Source of the DNA: a virus
Length of the DNA: 24,990 bases
Reading direction: 5' to 3' (one strand)
IMG/VR virus record: IMGVR_UViG_3300028829_006852
Location: 1-24,990 of that record
Under the pieces are notes generated by a model. The model did not search any database and was not told the DNA's origin. It saw only the letters and a program-made list of their open reading frames with translations. Below are positions 1 to 7,607 of this stretch, in pieces. The position numbers and the translations under genes are program-made. Within the stretch, counting starts at the first letter, position 1, and every line of letters starts with the position of its first letter.

Positions 1-75
1 TGGATGACAAAACGTGTTACTGCTATAAAGGAAGAAATTCGAAAAGATGCCAACCTACACATTAAAAGACATTAA
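1..75 (+). CDS. C-terminal fragment of an upstream gene (partial)
   Basis: An open frame enters from the left edge and ends at TAA 73-75, giving a lysine- and arginine-rich tail of 24 residues ending in HIKRH. It would overlap the next gene by 29 nt, which is common in this genome. A second frame is also open to 65 and encodes a Cys-rich tail, so the choice of frame rests only on the more usual composition of the first. No function can be assigned. Confidence 0.35.
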   Translation, partial: WMTKRVTAIKEEIRKDANLHIKRH

Positions 76-283
76 GACTCAAAAAGAACATGATGTAAAT
101 TGTTCTTACGATGAATTGCAAGAAATCTTAAATGCACAACCTGATTTAATTAAGGTTCTGTCTACACCAGGATTTGTATCATCGACTAAAACACATGCTA
201 ACTCAAAAACCAGTAATGGCTGGAAGGATCTTTTAGGTAGAATTAAAAAAGGTTCTGGAAAGAATAACACTATTAAGACATGA
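47..283 (+). CDS. FmdB-like small phage protein
   Basis: This 78-residue protein begins MPTYTLKD and carries a later segment ELQEILNAQPDLIKVLSTPG followed by a GWKDLLGRIKKG tail. The pattern resembles the FmdB-like small proteins of marine T4-like phages (MPTYxFxxxKTGEE ... W/FxDVLxxIKK), remembered from the family. Classical FmdB proteins carry Cys pairs of a zinc ribbon. Here only one Cys (C19) remains, so zinc binding is unlikely. An AAGGAAG sequence lies about 12 nt before the ATG. The stop overlaps the ATG of the exonuclease gene, suggesting co-translation. Its role in infection is unknown. Confidence 0.6.
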   Translation: MPTYTLKDIKTQKEHDVNCSYDELQEILNAQPDLIKVLSTPGFVSSTKTHANSKTSNGWKDLLGRIKKGSGKNNTIKT

Positions 284-954
284 TGGAGTTTACACATGAA
301 ACAATTGATCTTGGATATAAAGACTTGGTTGCTGACACACGCAAGTCAGGTAGAACCTATCACACTCCTGATGGTAGGACTTTTCCTTCTATTACTACTG
401 TTTTAGGAATACTATCTGAAGCTGGTATTGCTGCCTGGCGTAAACGTGTAGGAGAAGAAGAAGCAAACCGCGTGGGCGGGCGGGCATCCGCGCGCGGGAC
501 TCTTGTACACTCTATAGTAGAAAAGTATTTACTCAATGAAAACACTACAGATTATTTGCCGCACATTAGACAAAGCCTCGAAAACTTACGTCCAATTCTG
601 GATAGCAGGATCGGAACGATCTACGGTCTCGAGGTACCTCTTTATAGTTCTTACCTCGGTGTTGCTGGCCGATGCGATTGTGTCGCTGAGTTTGACGGTG
701 TTCCATCCATAGTAGATTTTAAGACATCTAAGCGTGTAAAGAAAAAAGAATACATTTCAAATTACTTTGCTCAAATGGCAGGTTATGCGGTGATGTGGGA
801 AGAAAGAACTGGCATGCCGATTACTAATACAGTTATTATCATGGATGTAGATGATAATGAACCTTTAGTATTCAAAGAACACCGTGACAATCATATTGAA
901 CTCCTTATCGATACTAAAAAAGAATATGATAGACGAAAATTATTTTCACATTAA
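280..954 (+). CDS. MGME1/RecB-like PD-(D/E)XK exonuclease
   Basis: A 224-residue nuclease of the PD-(D/E)XK superfamily, closest in motif layout to the MGME1-like exonucleases of T4-like phages. Visible motifs in order are PSITTVLG (36-43), RGTLVH (72-77), E118 in GLEVP, GRCD (130-133), the catalytic IVDFKT (D146, K148), and Y162-x-x-Q165 of the RecB-type motif. Such enzymes degrade single-stranded DNA ends in replication and recombination; the role in this phage is inferred. The start overlaps the stop of the FmdB-like gene, and a second ATG follows at 283. Residues 64-73 are encoded by an unusually GC-rich patch. The next unit begins after a promoter. Confidence 0.8.
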   Translation: MMEFTHETIDLGYKDLVADTRKSGRTYHTPDGRTFPSITTVLGILSEAGIAAWRKRVGEEEANRVGGRASARGTLVHSIVEKYLLNENTTDYLPHIRQSLENLRPILDSRIGTIYGLEVPLYSSYLGVAGRCDCVAEFDGVPSIVDFKTSKRVKKKEYISNYFAQMAGYAVMWEERTGMPITNTVIIMDVDDNEPLVFKEHRDNHIELLIDTKKEYDRRKLFSH

Positions 955-1003
955 ATGCATTTAACGGTGTACATTTGCTGAAAACTGTGGTATAATAGAT
1001 CTA
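955..1003 (+). promoter_or_regulatory. Early-type sigma70 promoter P1 with upstream ATGCAT box
   Basis: The -35 is TGTACA at 968-973 and the -10 is TATAAT at 991-996, with a 17-bp spacer ending in ACTGTGG. AGATCT follows the -10 directly at 997-1002. ATGCAT lies at 955-960, seven bases before the -35. The same arrangement recurs elsewhere in the window. It drives the genes from 1030 onward. Confidence 0.85.
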
Positions 1004-1029
1004 TAATAAAGAAAGAGGAGAATTTTATT

Positions 1030-1212
1030 ATGGAATATATTACTACACAGGTTCTTAAAATGTCTCAATTACAAGCATTCCGGAATGAATATACAGCATT
1101 AACAGATGTTGTAAAACCCGGCGCAGACATTCTAGATAGAATTGGTTACCTTGAACAAACATTCGATCTAGTCGATATGGGTGAAATCCTTATTAACATG
1201 AGGAGCAAATAA
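1030..1212 (+). CDS. Hypothetical protein, 60 aa
   Basis: First gene after promoter P1, preceded by the strong ribosome site AAAGAGGAG (1012-1020). Sixty residues, mostly polar and probably helical, with no transmembrane segment and no motif I recognise. It ends at the A of the following ATG (TAATG overlap), so it is translationally coupled to the deoxyribonucleotidase. The leader ATAATAAAGAAAGAGGAG is shared exactly with the leader before the gene at 16042, although the two proteins do not look alike. Such leading small proteins in phage early units are often host-takeover factors, but nothing here shows that. Confidence 0.7.
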   Translation: MEYITTQVLKMSQLQAFRNEYTALTDVVKPGADILDRIGYLEQTFDLVDMGEILINMRSK

Positions 1213-1745
1213 TGACAATATATCTCGATATGGATGGAGTCATTGCAGACTTCTTTAGTGGCATCGAATTAAAATACGGTGTAGATCATTGGAAGTCTAT
1301 TCAAGATCGTGAAATCAAATTTAAAGAACTTGCTAACACAAACTTCTTTTATACACTTCCAATCTTTAGAGAAGATCGTGGACCTCGGCGAGCAGGTCCT
1401 AGTATATCCTGTGAAATCATAAGATTTGTAAAAGAAATATCCAATGGCGATTGGGGAATTTGTTCTTCACCATTACGTGGTGATACAATGAATTCATCTT
1501 ATTGGAAACGCAGATGGTTAGAAGATAAAGATTATATGCCACCTTTAGTTGAGAACATGATCTTTACTGGTAACAAACATAAGTATGCTTGGAATGCACT
1601 AACTCGCAAGCCAAATATTTTAGTTGATGATAAACCTGAAAACATCAAGCGTTGGATAGAAGCTGGAGGTATTGGTATTCGCTTCCAAGCAAATGAAGAT
1701 GATCTAGAAGAATACCTCTTTGTAGAACTGGAGAAAGCATGCTAA
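1212..1745 (+). CDS. 5'(3')-deoxyribonucleotidase-like HAD phosphatase
   Basis: A 177-residue HAD-superfamily protein of the NT5C type. Motif I is LDMDGVIADF, with nucleophile D6 and acid D8. Motif II is the CSSPLRGD region with catalytic-type serines. The C-terminal motif IV is ILVDDKPENIKRW, whose paired aspartates bind Mg2+. Family members dephosphorylate deoxynucleoside monophosphates. In a phage this would tune dNTP pools or salvage host nucleotides, which is an inference. Length fits the compact phage version of the family. It is coupled to the 60-aa gene upstream by TAATG, and its end overlaps the next ATG by 7 nt. Confidence 0.85.
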   Translation: MTIYLDMDGVIADFFSGIELKYGVDHWKSIQDREIKFKELANTNFFYTLPIFREDRGPRRAGPSISCEIIRFVKEISNGDWGICSSPLRGDTMNSSYWKRRWLEDKDYMPPLVENMIFTGNKHKYAWNALTRKPNILVDDKPENIKRWIEAGGIGIRFQANEDDLEEYLFVELEKAC

Positions 1746-1969
1746 TAAGCACAATACTCAATATGCGTACAGAATTTGAAGATATAACTGAAAATTATAA
1801 TATGAACGGGCATGCCGGTAGTAGTATAAATAGTCTTAATTGGTTTGTTGAAAATGGACATAAATCCAACTCACTTCGTAATGGATTTGATGATGCTAAA
1901 AAAATAGCAATATCGATTAAGGAGTATTACGATGGTACAGAAAACACTAGAGCCAGGGTCAATTTTTGA
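1739..1969 (+). CDS. Hypothetical protein, 76 aa
   Basis: A 76-residue soluble-looking protein starting seven nt before the end of the deoxyribonucleotidase gene, with GGAG about six nt before its ATG. It overlaps the next gene by 38 nt. A late-promoter box lies inside it. The sequence is rich in N and S, and I recognise no domain. The good ribosome site and tight fit between neighbours support that it is translated. Confidence 0.6.
   Translation: MLISTILNMRTEFEDITENYNMNGHAGSSINSLNWFVENGHKSNSLRNGFDDAKKIAISIKEYYDGTENTRARVNF
1825..1832 (+). promoter_or_regulatory. Candidate T4-type late promoter box (TATAAATA)
   Basis: TATAAATA, an exact match to the T4 late -10 consensus, lies inside the 76-aa gene and about 100 bases before the EF-hand gene start. 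It would drive the EF-hand gene and possibly the glycosyltransferase cluster. In DNA this A+T-rich, several such octamers are expected by chance in 25 kb, so position is the main support. Confidence 0.4.
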
Positions 1970-2303
1970 GAAACTGGATGCAGATGGCGATGGTATTATT
2001 ACAGATGAAGAAATGTCAAGGGCAAAAGAAATAGCTGAATTTGACCATAAAGTTGCAATGCAAGCAAACGAAGATGCAAAGGAAGATCAGATTCGTAAAA
2101 TGGCTTGGTTTGCTCTAGCAGGAATGTTACTCTATCCGAGTGGCATATTAATAACAGCTATGCTTGGCTACGAGAAAGCAGCATCACTTATTGCAGATAT
2201 TGCACCAACATATTTTGTGGCAATTGCTGGTTTAGTTGCAGCATTCTTTGGTGCTAGTGCATATACAAAAGCAAAGTCGTCTGACACACTAAAAGGTAAG
2301 TAA
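1932..2303 (+). CDS. EF-hand protein with two transmembrane segments (holin-like topology)
   Basis: A 123-residue protein with a canonical EF-hand loop, DADGDGIITDEE (residues 16-27, Ca2+ ligands D16, D18, D20 and E27). A charged helix of about 30 residues follows, then two hydrophobic segments at roughly 56-76 and 90-112, and a lysine-rich tail. No signal peptide is visible, so the EF hand is probably cytoplasmic if both segments span the inner membrane. Small size, two membrane spans and a basic tail resemble class II holins, but that is inference. A strong AAGGAG precedes the ATG, and a TATAAATA late box lies about 100 bases upstream. Its end forms a TAATG overlap with the next gene. Confidence 0.7.
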   Translation: MVQKTLEPGSIFEKLDADGDGIITDEEMSRAKEIAEFDHKVAMQANEDAKEDQIRKMAWFALAGMLLYPSGILITAMLGYEKAASLIADIAPTYFVAIAGLVAAFFGASAYTKAKSSDTLKGK

Positions 2304-2509
2304 TGTACCAAGCCTTAGTGTGGGTATGTTTAATGTCAAATCCAGCAGAGTGCATAACTTTAGAAGATCAAAGAGGTCCTTACAAGACTTATGAAAAATG
2401 TGAATCCCGTGCTTATGAAATGTCTCGTGCAGTTCATATACATATGAAGGGATACAAACCAACAAGGTGGTCATGCCGTAGTTTAGCGAAAGGTCAGCTT
2501 ACTAAATAA
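2303..2509 (+). CDS. Small cysteine-containing protein
   Basis: A 68-residue protein coupled by TAATG to the EF-hand gene. It begins with a short hydrophobic stretch (ALVWVCLM) and has four spaced cysteines (C9, C17, C33, C58) around a GPYKTYEKCESRAYEM segment. The spacing suggests a small periplasmic or secreted disulfide domain, but the N terminus is too short for a convincing signal peptide. Because it is coupled to a membrane protein, an envelope role is plausible. No family is recognised. Confidence 0.6.
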   Translation: MYQALVWVCLMSNPAECITLEDQRGPYKTYEKCESRAYEMSRAVHIHMKGYKPTRWSCRSLAKGQLTK

Positions 2510-2522
2510 TTGAAAGTATATT

Positions 2523-3287
2523 ATGCGTAATTTAGTCTTCCAATATTATATTCCTTATGAGTCTTTTGATGCTGATATGGGCGGAGTGAATATGCCTGAA
2601 TGGGCAAAGGCTGGCCAAAGATCTGCTATGGCATATGCTGATGCATGTGGTGCTGAATATATGCTTAGCCACGATAGATATTTTACACACCTTGATCCTC
2701 GTTTAGATTCACTCCGATTATTTTATGATTCGCAGTTTGAACAATACGATAATATTTTTTGTTTAGATTTAGATATGCTTATCTCTAGTAAAGATAATGT
2801 ATTTACTCGTGACATTCAAGATGTTGCAATGGTGCACGAGTACGGAGTGCACACCGGCGGACCTGCAGGATGGTTACGTAATGTAATGGATAAGCCTTTA
2901 CATGAAAGAGGTATTATTGCATACGGTAAACATTTATTTGGTCAAGACTGGATGTTCCCTAAATCAACTCGTTATCCAAATGAAAGATTCCGTTATCTCA
3001 ATGGAGGTTTTCAATTATGGAGTAAAGAAGGTAGAGCAAAAGCCAAAGAGCACTTTACTTCTGTAGATGACTATGTCCTTCATACTCGATATACAGAACA
3101 AATGTATGTCAACCTCCAACTGTCACAACCCGTTTTTAATGTAACCGAGTTTAGTACAACTTGGAATCGTATGCCGTATCAATGGCGCGGTAAACCCGAC
3201 GGTAAACTCAATCACTTCTTGGCTCGTACAAAATTCGAAATGCCAAAGTTAGAACATACGGAGTTAAGTATATGGCAACCTTCTTAG
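2523..3287 (+). CDS. GT-A-type glycosyltransferase-like protein (DxD)
   Basis: A 254-residue protein with the layout of small GT-A glycosyltransferases. An N-terminal beta strand (NLVFQYYI) is followed by a helical region with ADACGAEY. The hydrophobic strand NIFCLDLDMLI holds a DxD metal/nucleotide-sugar site at residues 82-84, and YLNGGFQLW is an acceptor-side motif. The same plan, (N)LxxQ at the N terminus and ydnvxxxDxDmf, recurs in the genes at 4941 and 6793, so the three look like diverged copies. Donor and acceptor cannot be read from sequence. It is the first gene of the carbohydrate cluster and overlaps the methyltransferase downstream by 16 nt. Confidence 0.65.
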   Translation: MRNLVFQYYIPYESFDADMGGVNMPEWAKAGQRSAMAYADACGAEYMLSHDRYFTHLDPRLDSLRLFYDSQFEQYDNIFCLDLDMLISSKDNVFTRDIQDVAMVHEYGVHTGGPAGWLRNVMDKPLHERGIIAYGKHLFGQDWMFPKSTRYPNERFRYLNGGFQLWSKEGRAKAKEHFTSVDDYVLHTRYTEQMYVNLQLSQPVFNVTEFSTTWNRMPYQWRGKPDGKLNHFLARTKFEMPKLEHTELSIWQPS

Positions 3288-3877
3288 AAATTGCAGGTGA
3301 AGCAAGGCGTGGAATTAATTGGGAAATTGTAAATGGTTTCCGTACGGATAAAACCATGGATGCTGAAATATGGGATATGAGAGATCTTCCTATGAAAAAA
3401 CCTGCAGCTTCATATGATGGCATTTATTCTGAACATTTTATTGAGCATATACATAAGTACCAAGGGATAAATTTCTTTAAGGAAGCATTTAGATTGTTAA
3501 AGCCGGGTGGAACTCTTCGTACTGTATGGCCTAAATATGAAATTATTGAATGGCTTGTTGGTCCAGAAGATTTGACTAATGATACTTTTGTAAATCATTA
3601 CTACCAAGTATATGTAAAAAAACACAAGTTTCCGGAAAAAGGTAATGAACATAGAAGACCACAAGAACAAGTTGCATTAGGATTATTACATCAAGGTGGT
3701 GAGCACAAGTATCTTTGGGGTGAAGCTGAAATGATTACTACATTAAAAGATCTTGGTTTTTCTAGTGTACAAACTTGGCCGTATGGTGTTAGTGGTAGAG
3801 CAGATTTTAATGGAATTGAAAAGCCTGATGTTATTAGGGCTGCACATTCTGGAGTAGTGGAAGCAACCAAATGGTAA
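3272..3877 (+). CDS. SAM-dependent methyltransferase (class I)
   Basis: A 201-residue methyltransferase-like protein. Residues about 44-66 hold an SYDGIYSEHFIEHI segment, typical of the motif IV region in Methyltransf_11 proteins, followed by FKEAFRLLKPGGTLRTVWP, the standard post-motif helix-strand. The N terminus is short, so motif I is poorly formed (FLEIAGE). The protein may be a reduced version of the fold. It lies between glycosyltransferase-like genes, so methylation of a sugar or lipid is the simplest reading. It starts inside the preceding gene with GGAG upstream and overlaps the next gene by 7 nt. Confidence 0.7.
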   Translation: MATFLEIAGEARRGINWEIVNGFRTDKTMDAEIWDMRDLPMKKPAASYDGIYSEHFIEHIHKYQGINFFKEAFRLLKPGGTLRTVWPKYEIIEWLVGPEDLTNDTFVNHYYQVYVKKHKFPEKGNEHRRPQEQVALGLLHQGGEHKYLWGEAEMITTLKDLGFSSVQTWPYGVSGRADFNGIEKPDVIRAAHSGVVEATKW

Positions 3878-4257
3878 CTATAATTATCGATTGTACTAAG
3901 TCTGACTATAAGTTTCCTGAGTACTGGAAACCACTACAACTTAAACATGCAAAAATGGAATTTATTTTTAATGAACATTCTATTTTATATGCAATAAAAA
4001 AAGCATCTAATAAACATGTATTTGTTACTTCGCCAAATTTAATACCAACATATGAAACAATGGTAAAATTAGAAACATTACGTGAAAATACTATGTTAGC
4101 TCCACAAAACTATATTGGTATATCAACTAAGTCAATTTCAGCTATTAGTTATGAAAAAAATAAGTGCTTATCGATGGATGAAACTTTTAGCATGAACTCA
4201 TATATAGATAAATTTAATCCAGAAATAATTGAGGAAGGAAGTATGTACAGTGTCTAA
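3871..4257 (+). CDS. Unknown protein in the carbohydrate cluster, 128 aa
   Basis: A 128-residue protein beginning VTIIIDCTKSDYKFPEYWKP, with a second strand-like segment KHVFVTSPNLIP. The alternating strand/helix pattern suggests a small alpha/beta fold, perhaps a truncated nucleotide-sugar-binding half of a glycosyltransferase. No DxD or other catalytic motif is visible. It overlaps both neighbours: 7 nt upstream, and a few nt with the methyltransferase start downstream. Function unknown. Confidence 0.6.
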   Translation: MVTIIIDCTKSDYKFPEYWKPLQLKHAKMEFIFNEHSILYAIKKASNKHVFVTSPNLIPTYETMVKLETLRENTMLAPQNYIGISTKSISAISYEKNKCLSMDETFSMNSYIDKFNPEIIEEGSMYSV

Positions 4258-4948
4258 ATTATGGGAAGAAATGCGAAAACAACTAGATATGGAGTTTACT
4301 GTTGCACCAGATAATTTTTTAAGACAACCTGTTGCAACTCGAGCATTACATCCGGATCAACTAGTAAATGGAATGAAATATATTAATGAAGTTATTACTG
4401 AAGACCATTTAATACCAGATCCTAGTGTAATGAATCCACGCTTGTGTGATGGTAGTCATAGTCTTATTACATTACAGTCTGCTTATTATATTCGAATGAT
4501 GAAAGATAATTTTGATTTTAACAACATTAATGAAATACATGACATTGGTGGTGGATATGGTAATATGGCCTGGATGCTTCGAAGCATGGGTTATAACAAA
4601 GATTATAATATTTATGATTTTCCAGAACTACATAGAATCCAAGAACATTTTCTTAAATCAAATAATATTAAAGTAACAATGAAAGATCTTTCTGAATTGA
4701 ACCCAGGAAAAAATTCATTAATGATTGCTACTCATAGTATTAATGAAATGTCATTAGACGAAAGAAAAGTAATTGACTATGATAAATTTTCTTATATTTT
4801 TATAAATCATAATAGCAATTTTGAAAAAGTTGATAATCACAAATATTTTAAAAGTATTAATAAAAGTTTAACTAATCATACTATTCAGCAATTTCAAAGT
4901 CCAATGCAAATGTCTCACTTCTTTTTTATAGGATCTAAGAATGCCTAA
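4250..4948 (+). CDS. Putative sugar O-methyltransferase
   Basis: A SAM-dependent methyltransferase of about 232 residues. Motif I is very clear as IHDIGGGYGNMAWML, followed by the acidic strand YNIYDFPEL that binds the SAM ribose. LMIATHSINEMS and FSYIFINHNS match the later strands. The layout resembles the putative sugar O-methyltransferase family. I choose the GTG at 4250 because GAGGAAGG lies at 4231-4238 with workable spacing; a TTG at 4229 in the same frame is possible but overlaps that ribosome site. The end overlaps the next ATG by 8 nt. Confidence 0.7.
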   Translation: MSKLWEEMRKQLDMEFTVAPDNFLRQPVATRALHPDQLVNGMKYINEVITEDHLIPDPSVMNPRLCDGSHSLITLQSAYYIRMMKDNFDFNNINEIHDIGGGYGNMAWMLRSMGYNKDYNIYDFPELHRIQEHFLKSNNIKVTMKDLSELNPGKNSLMIATHSINEMSLDERKVIDYDKFSYIFINHNSNFEKVDNHKYFKSINKSLTNHTIQQFQSPMQMSHFFFIGSKNA

Positions 4949-5606
4949 TATTATTCTACAACATTTTGATGGTGAACTTCGTGAATTGGACCACTTGTCA
5001 ATCGAAAACATGAAACAGTATGCTAAATTTGTAGGTGCTGAATATGCTTTAGTTAGGGGTAAGCCATTCCGTAAACATTTAACGGGTGCATGTCAGAAGG
5101 TGTTTATGCTATCAAAACACTATGATGATTATGATCAAGTACTTATGGTTGATATTGATATGTTTGCTCCAAAGGGAATGTTTACAAATGTATTCGGAGT
5201 TTCTGGTATTGGTCTATATGCTAGCACTCAACAAATGTTACATCGTAAAATAGCAAACACAGCCGGCGGTAGTATGCTTTATCCTTACTGGGGCGGAGCA
5301 ATATATAAAATGGATCTTAAAACTCGAATGATTTTAAGAAAACAATTAGGTGGTGATGAATCATGGATGGATCAATTTAACGAAGCTTATAAGTTTGAGG
5401 ATGAAGGCATTTTGCATGTTTTAGCTAAGAAAGCTAACTTCCAACCAGAAGAACCGTATATGCATCAAAGGTGGTGCCAATGTTCTTTCTTACCAAATCC
5501 AGAAAAAGCTGGCTTTATTCATGTAAGAACAAAAATTACACCACAAGGACCTAAGAAAGAAAAGATTGAAAATTACTATGATCTTAAGATGAAAGGTATA
5601 TTATGA
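4941..5606 (+). CDS. GT-A-type glycosyltransferase-like protein (DxD)
   Basis: A 221-residue protein sharing its plan with the genes at 2523 and 6793. It has an NIILQHFD start, a KFVGAEYALV segment, and the DxD motif DID at 71-73 within QVLMVDIDMFAP. A WGGAIYKMD segment follows, equivalent to the acceptor-side NGG/NAG motif of the siblings. Divalent-cation-dependent transfer from a nucleotide sugar is expected for this fold. Donor and acceptor are unknown. The stop TGA overlaps the next ATG by 4 nt. Confidence 0.65.
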   Translation: MPNIILQHFDGELRELDHLSIENMKQYAKFVGAEYALVRGKPFRKHLTGACQKVFMLSKHYDDYDQVLMVDIDMFAPKGMFTNVFGVSGIGLYASTQQMLHRKIANTAGGSMLYPYWGGAIYKMDLKTRMILRKQLGGDESWMDQFNEAYKFEDEGILHVLAKKANFQPEEPYMHQRWCQCSFLPNPEKAGFIHVRTKITPQGPKKEKIENYYDLKMKGIL

Positions 5607-6796
5607 TACATACGAAAAACCCGTATGATCTATTATCGCATAAAAGATTTGATGTTCTTATTAAATATATGTATGCATCAAATTTATCTAGCGAGTATTA
5701 TCGAAACGCATATAAAGAGCATCTGAAAGTTTGGAATAAATTTTATGAAGGAGAACCAAAAAAAAGAGGATTTAAAGATTTTGATGATGCATTTAAATTA
5801 ATAATTAATAATGTTGTTGATGAACCAGTCATTGTAAATAGTGAAGGACATCTTTCAAACGGCGCTCATAGATTAGCATCCGCATTATTTCATCAAAGAC
5901 CTATCAATATTAAAAATGCAAATCCTGATGAAAATAATCTTATTGAGTCTGATTATAAACTTTTCATTAAAAAAGGATTATCATTACACATCTTAAAAAG
6001 ATCAGCATTAGAATACGCAAAACTCAAAACCAATACACATGTCATTTGTTTATTTCCCATTGCCCACACACGGCTCAATGAGGTAATGGATATAATTAAT
6101 GAACACTGTAATATTTTTTATCACTCATCCGAAACATTGAATTCTAAAGGACAACTTGGATTAATGAAAGAAATATATCTTTCTGATGGATGGGCAAATG
6201 AACAAGGAATACAGAGAAAAAGCGATCAGTGTTTTGTAGCCGACAAAACCAAGCTTGGTTTTGTAGGTAAAGGTAGTATAACATTTGTGTTAATAGATGC
6301 AAAAAATCTTGAAACAGTAAAAGAAATGAAGAATAGGATTAGAGCATTATTTAATGTAGGTAATCATTCTGTTCATATTAACGATACGCATGAAGAAACT
6401 GTTAGGATAGCAAAAACAGTATTTAATGATAATAGCATACATTTTATTAATAACAGAAAGAACGTTTCATTTCCAAATTATACAAAACTTATGGCTGATA
6501 TGAAACCAGACAATAATAAAGTAATTACTGGTTCAAGTGTATTATCATTATATGGTTTAAGAGATTGTAAGGATATAGATCTAATTTACAACGTTAAGCC
6601 ACCTATCGATTCTCATAATCAATATTTAAAAACTTTTTATAGATTAACTCTTGATGATATTGTTAATAATCCAAAATACCATTTATATTATAATGGCTTT
6701 AAATATGCAACTTTAGATGTAATAAAGAATATGAAAAAACTAAGAAACGAACCGAAAGATCGTATAGATGTAAAACTAATTGAGAGCTTAAAATGA
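5603..6796 (+). CDS. Multidomain protein: ParB-like N-terminus and nucleotidyltransferase-like C-terminus
   Basis: A 397-residue protein with three recognisable parts. Residues about 73-95 read VDEPVIVNSEGHLSNGAHRL, like the G-x-HR pocket of ParB/sulfiredoxin-type domains. Residues about 145-285 form an alpha/beta region with HINDTHEETVRIAK. Residues 308-330 read VITGSSVLSLYGLRDCKDID, matching the GS...DxD active site of nucleotidyltransferases, with DID at 324-326. ParB-like domains are nucleotide-dependent in several families. Here the neighbours suggest a role in activating or transferring a sugar or other small group, which is inference. It overlaps both neighbours by 4 nt and lies between two glycosyltransferase-like genes. 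Confidence 0.55.
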   Translation: MIHTKNPYDLLSHKRFDVLIKYMYASNLSSEYYRNAYKEHLKVWNKFYEGEPKKRGFKDFDDAFKLIINNVVDEPVIVNSEGHLSNGAHRLASALFHQRPINIKNANPDENNLIESDYKLFIKKGLSLHILKRSALEYAKLKTNTHVICLFPIAHTRLNEVMDIINEHCNIFYHSSETLNSKGQLGLMKEIYLSDGWANEQGIQRKSDQCFVADKTKLGFVGKGSITFVLIDAKNLETVKEMKNRIRALFNVGNHSVHINDTHEETVRIAKTVFNDNSIHFINNRKNVSFPNYTKLMADMKPDNNKVITGSSVLSLYGLRDCKDIDLIYNVKPPIDSHNQYLKTFYRLTLDDIVNNPKYHLYYNGFKYATLDVIKNMKKLRNEPKDRIDVKLIESLK

Positions 6797-7599
6797 AGAA
6801 TTTAATTTATCAAGTATGGGCCGGAGATATGCGGCCAGGGTGTATATATAGCGAAAAGCTAATGCGTAAATACTGTGAACGTATTGGTGCTGATTATAGA
6901 TTAGATATTTCACCAAACATTGCGAGTAGTGTTTGTGATGTACCAATGTATTTTGAGTGGTTGAATCCTATGCTAGATGATTCATTCTTAGAATATGATA
7001 ATGTGTGTGTAATTGATTTAGATGTATTTCCTGTTGATGGATTAACTGAAAACATTTTTGAAGGATTTGATAAAGATTTTGGTATTTGCACTGAACCGTT
7101 TCAAGGAAAGTATCGTGAGTCTGTAACGATCGGCGGTAGTATTAATCGGCAGAATGACGAACGGTGGGCACGATATGTAAAGGATAAATATGGTGCTGAA
7201 ATGCCAAGAGATTCTGATGGTTATCTCAAGGTATATAACGCAGGCATGGTAATGTTTTCAAATAAAGGAATCAAACTAGCTAAAGAAAAGTTTGTTCCAT
7301 TCCAAGAATATATAGACTATATGAGAACAAAGGGATTAGGGCGATTCTATACAGTTGATCAAAACTATTTTCATGCTATGATGATTACACACGGTGATTA
7401 TGTTGAAATGCATAATGGATGGAATAATTATATTCATTACACGCGAGGTCCACTTGGCTTAGCTGATCCTATCCATGATAGCAGAACAAAAGAAACGAAA
7501 TTTGTTCATATACAATTAAGTGGCGCAGATTATTTTGATGATGAAACGCTTTATAATATTACTAATAAACCACGATCTACGTGGAATTTGAGTCAATAG
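6793..7599 (+). CDS. GT-A-type glycosyltransferase-like protein (DxD)
   Basis: A 268-residue third member of the in-house glycosyltransferase-like set. It begins KNLIYQVWAGDMRPG, has ERIGADYRLD, and carries DxD as DLD at 75-77 within NVCVIDLDVFP. YNAGMVMFS supplies the acceptor-side motif and a VDQNYFH segment follows. Both are typical of retaining GT8-like enzymes. The end overlaps the ribosome site of the next gene. Substrate unknown. Confidence 0.65.
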   Translation: MKNLIYQVWAGDMRPGCIYSEKLMRKYCERIGADYRLDISPNIASSVCDVPMYFEWLNPMLDDSFLEYDNVCVIDLDVFPVDGLTENIFEGFDKDFGICTEPFQGKYRESVTIGGSINRQNDERWARYVKDKYGAEMPRDSDGYLKVYNAGMVMFSNKGIKLAKEKFVPFQEYIDYMRTKGLGRFYTVDQNYFHAMMITHGDYVEMHNGWNNYIHYTRGPLGLADPIHDSRTKETKFVHIQLSGADYFDDETLYNITNKPRSTWNLSQ

Positions 7600-7607
7600 G
7601 AGAAACT

